A model generated the notes under the pieces. It was not told the DNA's origin and made no database searches. It saw only the letters and a program-made list of their open reading frames with translations. A DNA stretch of 64,000 bases from Silene conica (Eukaryota; Streptophyta; Magnoliopsida; Caryophyllales; Caryophyllaceae): positions 19,619,247-19,683,246 of the forward strand of contig CM055319.2 in NCBI GenBank assembly GCA_029255685.2, written 5' to 3'. The translations under genes were made by a program, and so were the position numbers. Shown piece after piece: positions 10,532-21,350 of this stretch. How positions within the stretch are numbered: the stretch's first letter is position 1; the number at the start of each line of letters is the position of its first letter.

Positions 10532-11357
10532 TAATACAACGGTACCTACTCATCAACCAAGCCTAACGGCTACTTCCCCACAATCAAGGGATGTGTTTTC
10601 TTTACTTGTAAATATAGTTGTTGTTATAATCTTTGTTTCGGTAAATATGTATTTTCTAGTGTTGTATATATTCCTAGCTATAGCTTTGTAAATGACACAA
10701 TCTTATGGAAATAATATATGCTATTGCTCATACCAATTCTATTACGCCGAAATAATACAATCACAAATAACTCTTTCTACTTGATTCTGATACCAAAAAC
10801 AAATGTAAACAAGATGAGTAGGAAAAAAAGAGTAGATAATACATGGTAATGATGTTCTTAAATCTTAACTACTCAGACATTATATTTTAACTTCTTAATA
10901 TACCCCTTGTTAGTAGCTATCGAAATAATGGCAAATTCTACCCATTTACGATAGGTGGATGGGGTAAACTACAGTTCAAAAGTAATGGCAAAATTTGATT
11001 TTAGACGGATTTTTTCATTCGAAATTAAGACGGAGAAAAGACGGACACGAGAGGCTGAGAGCATATTCATGTAAAGATGTTCACATGGTTGTCGCAAATG
11101 TCACGGGCAAAGACGTCAATAAGAGAGCAATAGAAGAATGGTAAGTTAGCATGAATGCATGACAGGATGTTCATGTTGACGATGGTTACTCACTTATAAA
11201 TTAGTTTCAATCCGTGATGTGTTGGTAATTTAAGTGTAATTACCGGTTCATTTTCTGTAATTTGGGTTTGGTTCAGAGATGGACGAACTTATAAATAATA
11301 AAGCTAGTTCGGGAAGTACGGAGTATACACTACTACACTAGTCTATTATATTATTAT
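10532..11357. other. Probable degraded copia LTR, then unannotated spacer
   Basis: The first about 210 bases after the purine tract (through ttctattacg near 10745) are probably the eroded LTR of the copia relic; it lacks a clear TG...CA structure. From 10750 to 11357 I see no gene, repeat or structured RNA. Confidence 0.35.
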
Positions 11358-11547
11358 GGGTAGTGCTAGGGCGACACCGGGTGTTACTGATTTCGGTAAC
11401 ACCCTAATAAAAAAATATTAAAAAAATAGAAAATTGAAAAGTAAATTTTCGTATTTGCGCCAATCTCGAAAGGGTAGAACCGTAATTCACATATTTAATT
11501 ATTTATCAAGGTGGTTGATCAAGGGAGGCCGACGGTGGTTGGCCGTC

Positions 11548-11693
11548 AACGCCGCCGGTCAAAGGCGGGGGTTTGACCACTAGTCTGCGGGGGTTAGCGA
11601 CCATACGATAATCAACCATTAACGCCGCCGGTCAAAGGTGGGGGTTTGACCACTAGTCTGCGGTGGTTAGCGACCATACGATAATCAACCATT
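11548..11693 (+). repeat. Two tandem 73-bp units in the left MULE arm
   Basis: aacgccgccggtcaaaggcg starts at 11548 and again at 11621; the two 73-bp units differ by very few bases. The right arm carries only one related copy near 14240-14310. Confidence 0.8.
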
Positions 11694-11711
11694 AAATGAA
11701 ACATCAAAAAT

Positions 11712-11785
11712 GTTGTTAGTGGGGCTTGAACACATGACCTCTTAATTAAGTTACACATACTAAAGCCACTATGCTACACAAATTA
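11712..11785 (-). other. tRNA-like (A/B box) segment in left MULE arm
   Basis: On the minus strand tagcatagtggctttag resembles an RNA polymerase III A box and gtgttcaagccccac a B box, about 35 bases apart. It mirrors 14140-14206 in the other arm. It does not fold into a credible tRNA, so it is a relic or a SINE-like piece. Confidence 0.45.
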
Positions 11786-12389
11786 TTTTGACAAATTAGT
11801 ATCTCTTTTGATATATATACATATATTAAAACTTGAACACAAAATTTTGCTCACTTATACTTATAATAATTACTAAATAATGTACTTATAATTTATAATC
11901 AATGTACCTTTAGTATCAAATCAATATAATGCTTACTAAAGTGTATTTTTTAAAAATTGAACACAAAATTTTGCTCACTTATACTTTACATAATTATTAT
12001 AAAATTTACATTTATTATAGGTGTCATATTATTTTAATAAAAAAATGTATGCACGTAAAATATAATTATGTCAAATGTACATTATATTTTCACTGGAGGT
12101 ACATAATATTTTCCTATATGACATGCGATGCATATTTCAATGTTTGATTTAACAACTTTTTATTTTCTTCAATATTTAATTTATTTTGTTTTTAAACTTA
12201 AGCATTTTGTTAGATGTTGATTTTATTTTAGCCAAAAGGAATATTCTTTTAATTTGTTTTAGCAAAAGGAATATTCTTTTATGAGCGATATATTTTACTT
12301 ATGAGGTTTCTTTTTTTTCTATTTTGTGAGTTTCCTTAGAGTATAAATAAGTATATGTTATATTTTGAAAACTATTAAATGGTAAGTAA

Positions 12390-12748
12390 GTATGTGTTTG
12401 GCCCCGCTTTCCAACTGTTTTTTCAACCAAAGAAATAGAAGTTGGGTCAAACACTACTTTTTAAAAAACTAAAAACTAATTTTATTAAACAAAAATTCTA
12501 AAATTGAATCCTAGAAATACCTAGAAACAGAAGTAGCAAATTGTTACTTCACGTTGCTCTTAAGTTATTTGAGTGCCAAAATCCAAAAAAAATTGATAGA
12601 AACTAGTTAGGCCAAACACGATAAAATTGATAAAAATAATTTTTTAAAAGTTTTGGCCAAACATGAACAATTTTATGAAAAACTAGTTTTATAAAAACTC
12701 TTTTACAAAAGTAAAAATTCTTTTCCATAAATAAGCCAAACATGCACT
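12390..12748. mobile_element. MITE-like element nested in the MULE
   Basis: Inverted ends gtatgtgtttggcc (left) and the complement of ggctaaacatgcac-type sequence at the right (agccaaacatgcac), about 360 bp apart, with internal symmetric blocks (ggccaaacacg, ggccaaacatg). The end motif is common among plant hAT-type MITEs. No clear target duplication. Confidence 0.45.
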
Positions 12749-14139
12749 AAATCAATTCAAATTTTCCAAAAAATATAATATATTCCACAATTCATTAAAT
12801 TTATAATTTAATTAATAAAATAATTAGTATTACTCTTAAATTCAAATTTATAATTTAATAAATAAAATAATTAGTATTACTCTTAAATAATATTATAATC
12901 TAATATGTTAGATTTATTTAAATATATAACTCTAATACAACTAGGTAATCAACTACTATAATATTAACCACCCATGTAAGTAGTAAAACCAACAATAATA
13001 ATAGCAACTCGAGTAATGAAAGTCATATTAGCAGCAACAAGGGTAGTAAAATTAACAATAATAAATGTTGGAGTAGTGGAAGAAAAAAAATAATGACGGC
13101 GAGAGAAGTAAAAGTAATAGTAGTGACAACACATACATGTAGCGAAAGGAACAGTGGGAACAATGGAAAGAGTATAAAAAATAAATTAACAATTTGTTTT
13201 TAAGAAAACATTAACTTATTTAAATACATGAGTTTGATAGAACTAACGGGTTAACCGCAAAAATAGCATGAGTTACAAACAACAGTAACCGAAAAATTAG
13301 TGAACATAATAGTATTAACGGGGAATGTAGTGAAAGTACGTACTCATATTATCAAGGGGCCAGGATAGGTGAACGTGTCTCATAATTTGTTGATTAATTT
13401 TACTTCTGATCTTAATTTCAAGATATAAATTGTAAATATATATGTTAACCAAATTTAGCGAATCATATTTCATAGAAAATAAAATTTAAATGATAAATAA
13501 AAGTAGTCCGATAACAATAATTATAGCGAGAGTAATGAAAGTAATTAACAATAATAGTAATAACGAATGTAATAAAAATAACAATTCTAAGAACAAAATA
13601 AAGTATATATGAAAAATTAGCTAAGCCATCGATTTAAGTAAAATAGTAATAATAGCAGGAGTAGTGAAATCGTCTCATAATTTATTTCATTGTTATTTTA
13701 AGATATATTCCGTCTCATAGAAAAATATATTAATGTAAATTTATTAGTTATGCAACTTTAAAATAGTTTTAATTAATTGAAAATATATGTTAATGCTAAA
13801 TAAAGGTTGCCCGTTCGAAACCGGGCACCTCCACTAAAAATAAAATGTACTTTTGCCAAAAATACATCGTATGTACATAATTTTTGTTGTTATAATAATA
13901 TGACTTGTAATAAATGTAATTTCGTAATATAATTATATAATTATAAGTACATAAAATATTTTGTTCATTTTTTATCAAATACATTTAACTAACTGAGAAT
14001 TATATTGATTTTATAACGGGTACCTTGAATATAGGTTAGAAGTACATTTAAAGATTATTATAGGGATATATTGATTTAACTCAATATTGTGCTGACATAT
14101 ATATATAGCAATAGAGATACTAAAATCACAACAAGATGC

Positions 14140-14206
14140 TTATGTTATGGTGGTAATAGTAATTGTATTTCACTTAGGAGATTACGGGTTCAAGCCCCAT
14201 TAGAAA
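14140..14206 (+). other. tRNA-like (A/B box) segment in right MULE arm
   Basis: gttatggtggtaatag is A-box-like and acgggttcaagccccat B-box-like. It is the mirror image of 11712-11785. A third T-arm-like stem, cccgttcgaaaccgggcacc, lies at 13809-13829 further inside the right arm. Confidence 0.45.
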
Positions 14207-14500
14207 CTTTTTTTAAAGTTTCACTTTGAGGACTTTGAGGGTTGCGATCCACCGGTGGTCGGTGGTGGTCAATGTTGACGGTGGTCAAACCGCCGGTGTT
14301 AACCGTCTTTGACTATAATTCAAAATCCTTAAATTATTTAACTAATGTTAGTTTCCTAAACTACCCTTCACCACCAATAAATTTAAAATTTGAATGTTGA
14401 GGGAGAGAACACAAAATACGTAAGTAAATTACAATAATACTCCGGGTGTCGCTCACTTTGAGTAACACCCGGTGTCGCTATATCATTATTCTATTATTAT

Positions 14501-15157
14501 AAGTTCGCGGTATAGTTGCCTTACGAACGACTATGCGGGGGCCGCCAAATAATTTACCCGAATAAAACGGATTTTAGCGGTTGATTTCGAAGAGTTGTAA
14601 CTCTTCAGAAATCCGACTCAAAACCCTTCCCTTTCCCATTCATTCTCCAATATATATAGGACAAAATTGATCAGTTTTTTCCTTAACAAAATTACTGATA
14701 ATCATATATCTTGAACAGAAAAGCAAATTGCATATTAAAACTCCGAAATTATATCTCTGTTTTCTTGCCAAAAACCGAGAAACACCGTCTTATCTCTGTA
14801 GAAAATTCGGTACATCCCAGGTATAATATACGGGACGAATTATTCTATAAGGAAAGCATAGCGATTCAGTGTTATTTCATTGTCTTAATTTCTTTTAACG
14901 GTATATTTCTAACATGATGAATATTGACTTAATATAATGTGGGCAAATTTTGGTACTCCATTCTGTATTGTGACTTCGATCACACATTCACACTCACTGA
15001 CTAAAATAGTACGTGTTGGACAGAAAACTTCCAACAGTACGGACTTTCAAATCTTTCTAAATCTGCATCTTGCTTCTTTGATGGAACAATTCAATGATCA
15101 TCTTGTTTCTACTCAGAGAGAAAACTATACTGTTAGACTTTTACTTATTACTTCGTA
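14501..15157. other. Spacer without recognised gene
   Basis: Contains a TATA-like tatatatagg near 14652 after a pyrimidine-rich stretch, but no convincing ORF follows: the reading frames at 14711-15230 are short and not protein-like. I see nothing else. Confidence 0.3.
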
Positions 15158-15420
15158 CTTCCTCCATTCAAATCCAAAGTGTATTTATGCTTTATGCACA
15201 AATTTTAAGAGTTTATTAAAATATAATTGAAAGTACAATGAGAGGTGTGTATATTGTTTTTTTTATTATTTGTGGTGGAGTAATGGTGGGCCATTCGATG
15301 GCGTTTTGTGTAAATAATTGATGGGTTTTAGTAACTTTTGTGGCTTTACTAGGAAATGTTTAGTTTGGATATGAATGGATTAAAATAGAATAGGTGTAGT
15401 TTGGATATGAATGGAGGAAG
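15158..15420. mobile_element. Stowaway-like MITE, 263 bp
   Basis: Inverted ends cttcctccattcaaatccaa and ttggatatgaatggaggaag, flanked by TA on both sides (15156-15157 and 15421-15422). A second internal copy of the right motif lies near 15362. CTTCCTCC-type ends with TA duplication are the Tc1/mariner (Stowaway) pattern. Confidence 0.75.
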
Positions 15421-15543
15421 TACTTCGTATATAGAAATAATTCAACTTTGTTTATGCGGTGGAGTCTAGTGGTTAAAATTTGCGTCATATTTTCAAGGGT
15501 CTCAAGTTCAAGCTTGAGGGTAAATTGGCTCGACCCTAAAAAG

Positions 15544-16113
15544 TGTTGGATTAATCTCCCAAAAACTCTAACAATTAAATGTTGAAATAAAGTGTGGAAT
15601 GTTTTACAAGCAAATACGTAAATTGTTTACGTTTTGGAAGTAGAAACATATAATCTACAAAGAGTTATAGAATTGTTTTAATTAAAACAATTAATGGTTT
15701 ATTGGAAGTTTTAAGAACTTCTTAATATAAATAGGTGATGGTACTAATTGTTTTAGTACACACAAAAAGGAGAAAAGCAAATTAATATAATTTGGTGAGA
15801 ATACTTATTGTTCTTAAGGAGAGAAAATAGAGTATTCAACATCCATTAGATATAATAAGAGTGAGACAAAGTTGAGAGAAAGTAACAATACTAGTGTGTG
15901 TGATTGTACTTTACGAACTTTGTATTATCTTATTAAGTGAATTAATTTGTCAAGAGAGCCGTGGTTTTTCCCTTAGTTAAGAAGGGTTTCCACGTGATAA
16001 TTGTGGTGTCATTATATTTTTGTTACTTACGTTTGTTGTACGTGTTCTTTCTTAGTTTCGTTGTTGAGTGACATTAATCTCCCTCACCGGGTTTACAGGA
16101 CGCTTCCCCAACA
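15544..16113 (+). repeat. 5' LTR of the copia TR-GAG element
   Basis: 570 bp, TG...CA, practically identical to 17528-18097. A TATA-like ttaatataaatagg near 15720 is a plausible promoter core. Confidence 0.93.
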
Positions 16114-16114
16114 G

Positions 16115-16127
16115 TGGTATCAGAGCC
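16115..16127 (+). other. Primer-binding site (tRNA-Met)
   Basis: TGGTATCAGAGCC directly follows the 5' LTR; the standard copia primer site. Confidence 0.9.
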
Positions 16128-16194
16128 GAAGGTTCTGTATATTGGGAGGTGTGGGAGATTCCGTATTAGGGAGGAACTTATTATCGTAAGTAAG

Positions 16195-17538
16195 ATGGCG
16201 GAGAAATTTCATATTCCTTTGTTTGATGGGAAAATGAATTTTATGGTGTGGAAGAGCACAATTGAAGACTTGCTTGTACAGTCGAGTCTTGATGTGGCTT
16301 TAGAATTGACTAAACCAACGGAGATGAGTGCGTCTGATTGGGAGTCAAAGAAAAAGAAAGCTGTGAGTATGATAAGGTTGGCAGTAGCACCGGAGATTAA
16401 ATATAATCTTTTGAGCGAGAAGGAGCCGAGGGCCTTGTTAGAGAAGTTGCAAGGCATGTATGCATCAAAGTCGCTCACCAACCGGCTATGTTTGCGATGG
16501 GAGTTGTATCAACTCAAAATGGAGGAGGGTGATACAAATTTGCAAGACCACATAAATAAATTCAACCAATTAGTGTGCCAACTCTTGAATGCCGATGAGA
16601 AGATAACGGATCAAGAGCAAGCTCTCTTGTTATTGGCTTCATTACCGAAAAGTTTTAAACCCATTGTGTTGACGATGCTTGTGGGTAGAGAAAAGATCTC
16701 TTTAGATGAAGCAATAACGGTGGTAAGAGAAAATGAAAGGATGATGGCAAAAATAGATGGAGATGCATCATCAAGTGATGGAGCACTAGTGGCAGATGGC
16801 TTTGAAAGAGGGAGAAAATCACAAAGATATGGAGATGGCCAAAGAAGTAGATCAAAGTCGCGCGCGAGGGACATGGATAGTGTAGAGTGTTATTATTGTC
16901 ATGAGAAGGGCCATATTCAACGAAATTGTCCAATGATGAAGGAAGACTTGAAAAGTGTAAAGTCTTTAAGAGAAAAGTTGGGCAAAGCTAAGGTTGATGA
17001 TATAGGTGATTCTTCCAATCTTGTATGTGGTAATAATAGTGATGCAGATATATTCTTGACTACGCAAGATGAGATGAGGTGTCAAGAAAAATGGGTGATA
17101 GATTCGGGTGCTTCTGTGCATGTGTGTAAAGACCAAGGAGCGTTTGATACTTTGCAAACTATTGGAGACTTTGGGCATGTTAAAGTTGGTGACGGTCTCA
17201 AATTAAAAGTTGAGGGTGTAGGGAGTGTGAGAATGAAACTCCATGATGACACTATAAGAACTTTTAAAAATGTGAGGTATGTTCCTAAAGCGTGTTCCAA
17301 CATTATTTCTTTGGGCGTGTTGACAAATCAAGGAAACCGATATGTTGGTAGTGGTAAGTGGTGTAAAGTATATCGTGGGAGAAGCTTGGTAATGCGAGGG
17401 GTGAAAACGAAAACCAATATTTGCTATGTGGATGGACATAGCGTGAAAAGGAAGGCCGGCGTAAATAAGAAAGTCCTTTTTTCCGAGATAGTTGAGGTGT
17501 TTGGAGCTTTTAGTCGAGGGAGGAATTTGTTGGATTAA
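16195..17538 (+). CDS. Copia Gag with truncated protease
   Basis: 448 codons from ATGGCGGAG. An in-frame ATG at 16114 overlaps the primer site, so the start at 16195 (MAEKFHIPLFDGKMNF) is preferred. Residues 1-210 are the copia gag (UBN2-type) fold that forms the particle. The zinc knuckle CYYCHEKGHIQRNC lies near 241-254. An aspartic protease core WVIDSGASVHVC is near 300, but the sequence jumps from about residue 410 into a linker and ends 11 bases inside the 3' LTR. The gag-pre-integrase, integrase and RT parts are absent, while no internal stop is present. An intact Gag without Pol suggests the element is packaged with polymerase from a related element. Confidence 0.9.
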   Translation: MAEKFHIPLFDGKMNFMVWKSTIEDLLVQSSLDVALELTKPTEMSASDWESKKKKAVSMIRLAVAPEIKYNLLSEKEPRALLEKLQGMYASKSLTNRLCLRWELYQLKMEEGDTNLQDHINKFNQLVCQLLNADEKITDQEQALLLLASLPKSFKPIVLTMLVGREKISLDEAITVVRENERMMAKIDGDASSSDGALVADGFERGRKSQRYGDGQRSRSKSRARDMDSVECYYCHEKGHIQRNCPMMKEDLKSVKSLREKLGKAKVDDIGDSSNLVCGNNSDADIFLTTQDEMRCQEKWVIDSGASVHVCKDQGAFDTLQTIGDFGHVKVGDGLKLKVEGVGSVRMKLHDDTIRTFKNVRYVPKACSNIISLGVLTNQGNRYVGSGKWCKVYRGRSLVMRGVKTKTNICYVDGHSVKRKAGVNKKVLFSEIVEVFGAFSRGRNLLD

Positions 17539-18097
17539 TCTCCCAAAAACTCTAACAATTAAATGTTGAAATAAAGTGTGGAATGTTTTACAAGCAAATA
17601 CGTAAATTGTTTACGTTTTGGAAGTAGAAACATATAATCTACAAAGAGTTATAGAATTGTTTTAATTAAAACAATTAATGGTTTATTGGAAGTTTTAAGA
17701 ACTTCTTAATATAAATAGGTGATGGTACTAATTGTTTTAGTACACACAAAAAGGAGAAAAACAAATTAATATAATTTGGTGAGAATACTTATTGTTCTTA
17801 AGGAGAGAAAATAGAGTATTCAACATCCATTAGATATAATAAGAGTGAGACAAAGTTGAGAGAAAGTAACAATACTAGTGTGTGTGATTGTACTTTACGA
17901 ACTTTGTATTATCTTATTAAGTGAATTAATTTGTCAAGAGAGCCGTGGTTTTTCCCTTAGTTAAGAAGGGTTTCCACGTGATAATTGTGGTGTCATTATA
18001 TTTTTGTTACTTACGTTTGTTGTACGTGTTCTTTCTTAGTTTCGTTGTTGAGTGACATTAATCTCCCTCACCGGGTTTACAGGACGCTTCCCCAACA
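17528..18097 (+). repeat. 3' LTR of the copia TR-GAG element
   Basis: 570 bp, TGTTGGATT ... CCCAACA, preceded by the purine run gtcgagggaggaat and followed by target duplication AAAAG. Confidence 0.93.
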
Positions 18098-18527
18098 AAA
18101 AGGTGGTTAATAGCTGCGAGTTTCCACGTCATTAAAAAAAAATCTTTGTTTATGGAATAATTCCAAAACAAACTCCCCTTTTTATTTACTTTTAAATTTC
18201 ATCAATTTAATCGAGGAGGTAAAAGTCTTTTATTTTGAGGAGGGTGGGGTAAAACGTGAAATAAGACTCTTTTATACTTGTGGGCATTCCCGTCTCACAT
18301 ATACAATTCTTGAAAAATTGCCATTTAGAGTTTAGACCCAAAGGTATTAGTAATTATTATCATTAACAATTTAACATTCACATCCCTTTCATAAGTCATG
18401 TTGTGGAGTAAATGAAAGGGTCCGTCCTACTAACAATTACGAAGTAGTATACACTTAAGGACCGGTACTGATTTGAAAGTTTAATCTGATAAACTTGTGA
18501 TATTGATACTCAGGAAAAAAAAACTTA

Positions 18528-18720
18528 ATTGATTTTAGTTTAGTGGATATCCGGGTTCTCTTAAAATATTTAAAGGATAGACTGCGAGAGGTACTGAGTT
18601 CGAATCTCCCTAGATCATGAGACATGACCACACTTCTTAAGTGAATTTAGTTGAATTAAAAGTTAACTTTGTGAAAAGATTGATTGAACGTAAATAAAAT
18701 TTAACGGAATAAAAACTCAA
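18528..18720 (+). mobile_element. tRNA-derived SINE-like relic
   Basis: A-box-like ttagtttagtggatatcc and B-box-like gagttcgaatctccc lie about 55 bases apart, followed by a tail ending near aaaatttaacgg. The ends and target duplication are unclear, so this is a tentative call. Confidence 0.4.
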
Positions 18721-19029
18721 CAATCCACCTAGTTCGTGACATGTTGTAATTGGTTCCAATCATTTAAGAAAAGAAAAAAAAAAGCTAAAAAAGTGGTTGT
18801 TTGGGAGGGTTTATTGACTTAGGTCGTGACTTTTTGTTTGGAAGGGTTTAAGTGGGTCAAGGTTAATAAGAAGAGATTAAAACCTAATATGCAATTGACC
18901 CGATTAAATTGATTTGTTGCTTGGGAACGATCTTATAGTAAAAGTTGAATTGTACCTTTACTTGTTTAGATTTTGCTTCAAATACATGATAAAAATAAAA
19001 TTATACGTTAATTATAACCATAATATATA

Positions 19030-19300
19030 CTCCCTCCTACCCACAAATAATGTCTCATTGTTCATTTTCGTCTATTCAGCAAAGTGTCCCATTGTCCATA
19101 TTTAGTAACTTTTTTACTTGTTTTTTACCATTCTACCCTTACCAAATTCCATTTATTAGTCACCCACCCACCCATTACCCAATAACATAACACTCTCTCT
19201 CCAATCTACATACCCCTACCAACCAAAATATTAAACAACTAATATCTCATAAATTTGGTACTTTCTTAACAATGGGACAATATTTGTGGGTAGGAGGGAG
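19030..19300. mobile_element. Stowaway MITE, 271 bp
   Basis: Perfect-looking inverted ends ctccctcctacccacaaata / tatttgtgggtaggagggag (about 35 bp with few mismatches), flanked by TA. CTCCCTCC is the hallmark of Stowaway elements, mobilised by Tc1/mariner transposases. Confidence 0.9.
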
Positions 19301-19302
19301 TA

Positions 19303-20407
19303 TATTTTATTATATTTAAATGATGTGTCCCGTGTCTGTGTCGTATATGTGTCTGTGTCCGAGTCCGTTTTGGTGCTACCTAGGTGCTAACGCCTCACGA
19401 TAAGATTAATAATGATCTCGTTAAGAATGCGGAGATAATAAAAATTTGGCTCATCTTATTAGTGTCAAAGCCAAATGATTTTATTTTTTAACCATTTTTA
19501 ATTACTAGTTGGTCGGCTGCAACCTAACGGTCGCAGCATACTATTATGTTATATTATGTTGATTCATATCTGCCTGAATATAAGAAAATTATCGTTATAA
19601 TAACGTTTTTAAAATAATGTATACGTTGGGATTTTGTACCTTTTTTTTAAAAAAAGTCCAGTAATTGTCATTTTGGCTAAAACTGTATAGAGTAACCTTC
19701 AAGCGGCCTCAAAATATGTTCGAAAACCCGTTAATTAAACAGATTTAAATGGATTGTAACCATTTTAGGGTTTAATTCGTGAAATTTCTACTCTTTCTTT
19801 AATAGTTCTATTCTAGTTTCGTAATTTTCCCTCCTATTGGTCTAATTTCTCGGCATTGTTTCGTGAATTCCTTTCTCATTTGGTTATTAAAGTAATTGTC
19901 TCAAATTTGCATTCTTTTGTGTCAGTTTGCAGTTTATGCAACTTTCACTTGCATTTGTTTTTTCTTTCCCTACCTCTGATTGTATGATGTGCTATTCTTC
20001 ATCTAGTTCCATAAACTCACTGCGAGAGGCCTTTAAATTTAAGAGTCAAAGGTGTTTAAAATTTGGGGAAAATGCAATCATTAAGATTTCAGGCTCGGTT
20101 AACAATCCTAGAAAGTCATATTTCAATTGTTTAGATTTTAACCAATTTCTAATGTTGTTTTCTACGGATTATATGACAATAATGAAGAATTTAAATTTAG
20201 TTGTGTTTGGAGATGAAGCTGAAGTTTGCGTTAGGTATTGTTGTACTACTGTTAGGACCTTGTTTTGATGTTTTAAAATTTTTGTTTTCAGTTGGACCGT
20301 TCGTGCGAAAACTGATAATGAGGTTTGTTTTTAATTTCAATTGTTTTGAATGCCATTTTTTTTTGTGACGGCGCGGAGTTAAAGTTTGTGTGTCATTTTT
20401 AGTATCA
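19303..20407. other. Spacer left of the Helitron end
   Basis: About 1.1 kb without a recognised gene. A T-rich stretch with gtgtcag at 19919-19925 looks intron-like, and an open frame of about 110 codons follows (19927-20268), but its composition is not protein-like. Confidence 0.3.
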
Positions 20408-20440
20408 CTAGTTGTTCTTCCGCGCGCGATGCGCGCGGAA
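20408..20440 (-). other. Helitron 3' terminus: hairpin and CTAG
   Basis: On the minus strand a perfect 10-bp stem (ttccgcgcgc / gcgcgcggaa, loop atc, 20418-20440) is followed after six bases by CTAG (20408-20411) and a host T. This is the classic layout of plant Helitron 3' ends, where a GC-rich hairpin terminates rolling-circle strand transfer. Confidence 0.85.
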
Positions 20441-20807
20441 TTCCAAGGGACGTAATTTTTCACTATGTTAATATTCATAATTTCAATAGAGTTTTGATAT
20501 TTTTTTTCGTATCATATTATATATTGTATAACTAATGGATGGAGTATTTGATTATAATCACATAGTATATCTAAAAGCTGTAAGTTAGAAATGGGAATCA
20601 TTTTCATGATTTTATACACATGCGATAAACTTACTATCTTGATAGTTACTATTGATATCAGAAATGATTGTTACGAATATAAAAGGAACAATTTTCATGA
20701 GGATTTCATAATTTAATCAATAGTCTAGCTAAAGTTAAAATTATTGGAATACAATAGTCGAGCTAAAGTTTAAACATTTTTACATCAAACTTATTGCTAC
20801 GGGGTCA

Positions 20808-21350
20808 TCAGTCTGAGTCGTAATATGGCTCGTCCTCTGAGAATATATTAAAAGGACCATCTTCATAGACACTTAAATCGTCTTGGTCCCTATTACCCTC
20901 CATCCAAACGTGGTAGATGTATCTTGTTTCCTTTGTTGGTAAATCAAGGCAGATACATTGGATAGAAAACACACGACCCCACCTTGTCCTGGTGATTAAC
21001 CCGCCACTCCTTTCGCTCTTCACTTGACTTTTATAATCAACCGCCATTTTAGATGTTTCTTTGCCAACTGCAAACAGAGAAGCCCATTTTTTGCATACTT
21101 CAGCCATACTACGTTTGTCTTGATGGTTGAGTCTGCTGAAAATGCTGGTCATCAACTCATCAGAACTGAGCAATAGATGGTGTATTCTGCTAGCTCCAGT
21201 TGCTTCCTTAAATACGTACTGCGTGTTGAACAGTGTTGTTGATGTGAATTGTTCCTTTTTCCATTGTCTGTAATCATGCTCAAACTTATGCCTATCTTCT
21301 TTGTCAAAGTAGACAACACGAACAAAGGAGGCATACTTGTGAAGCTGCAA
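20808..21350 (-). CDS. F-box-like protein A, Helitron-borne
   Basis: 180 residues, intact. Residues 58-95 fit the F-box pattern (LSSDELMTSIFSRLNHQDKR, then SMAEVCKKWASLF), the segment that docks SKP1 in SCF ubiquitin ligases. A conserved N-terminal module DYRQWKKEQF...TTLF precedes it, and the C-terminus is acidic, ending YYDSD. There is no Kelch, LRR or FBA repeat. Two related relics occur at 33510-34020 and 61320-61658; all share the N-terminal module, the F-box, and KETSK/KTSK followed by DY. The Helitron 3' end lies about 370 bases beyond the stop. The sequence ttttgcag overlaps the proposed ATGCAG start, so the true first codon may lie in an upstream exon. Role in ubiquitination is inferred from the fold alone. 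Confidence 0.65.
   Translation of the reverse strand: MQLHKYASFVRVVYFDKEDRHKFEHDYRQWKKEQFTSTTLFNTQYVFKEATGASRIHHLLLSSDELMTSIFSRLNHQDKRSMAEVCKKWASLFAVGKETSKMAVDYKSQVKSERSGGLITRTRWGRVFSIQCICLDLPTKETRYIYHVWMEGNRDQDDLSVYEDGPFNIFSEDEPYYDSD

Larger units (their letters stand above)
11358..14491. mobile_element. Mutator-like element (MULE), non-autonomous, about 3.1 kb
   Basis: The left end gggtagtgctagggcgacac and the reverse complement of the right end gaataatgatatagcgacac share 18 of the first 24 bases, then both continue cgggtgttac. Both sides carry the 9-bp duplication TATTATTAT (11349-11357 and 14492-14500), the length typical of MULEs; since it is a simple repeat it is weak alone. Similarity between the arms extends hundreds of bases: a gccggtcaaaggcggggg/ggtggtcaaaccgccgg block, a tRNA-like segment in each arm and further inner matches. 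The interior is very AT-rich with no transposase. A MITE-like element lies inside at 12390-12748. Confidence 0.7.
15544..18097 (+). mobile_element. Ty1/copia gag-protease-only element (TR-GAG type)
   Basis: LTRs of exactly 570 bp (15544-16113 and 17528-18097) from TGTTGGATTAATC to CTTCCCCAACA. I found one difference between them (g/a at 15778/17762). Perfect 5-bp duplication AAAAG on both sides. The primer site tggtatcagagcc follows the 5' LTR and the purine run gagggaggaattt precedes the 3' LTR. Between them lies only gag plus the protease start, so integrase, RT and RNase H must come from a partner element. The insertion is recent. Confidence 0.93.
15457..18133 (+). mobile_element. tRNA-derived SINE split by a copia insertion
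   Basis: The SINE is 15457-15543 plus 18103-18133, about 118 bp. Its head has an A box (tctagtggttaaaattt) and a B box (tctcaagttcaagctt), and it ends in a nine-A tail followed by one t. It is bounded by the 11-bp direct repeat CTTTGTTTATG (15446-15456 and 18134-18144), as expected of LINE-mobilised SINEs. The copia element at 15544-18097 landed in its body with target duplication AAAAG. Confidence 0.7.

Noticed and set aside
13805..13830. tRNA gene suggested by a perfect T-arm-like stem with GTTCGAAAC
   Set aside because: No acceptor, D or anticodon arm in the expected places; it is a SINE- or tRNA-like scrap in the MULE arm.
19927..20268. 113-codon ORF left of the Helitron end
   Set aside because: No recognisable motif, mixed composition, probably chance.
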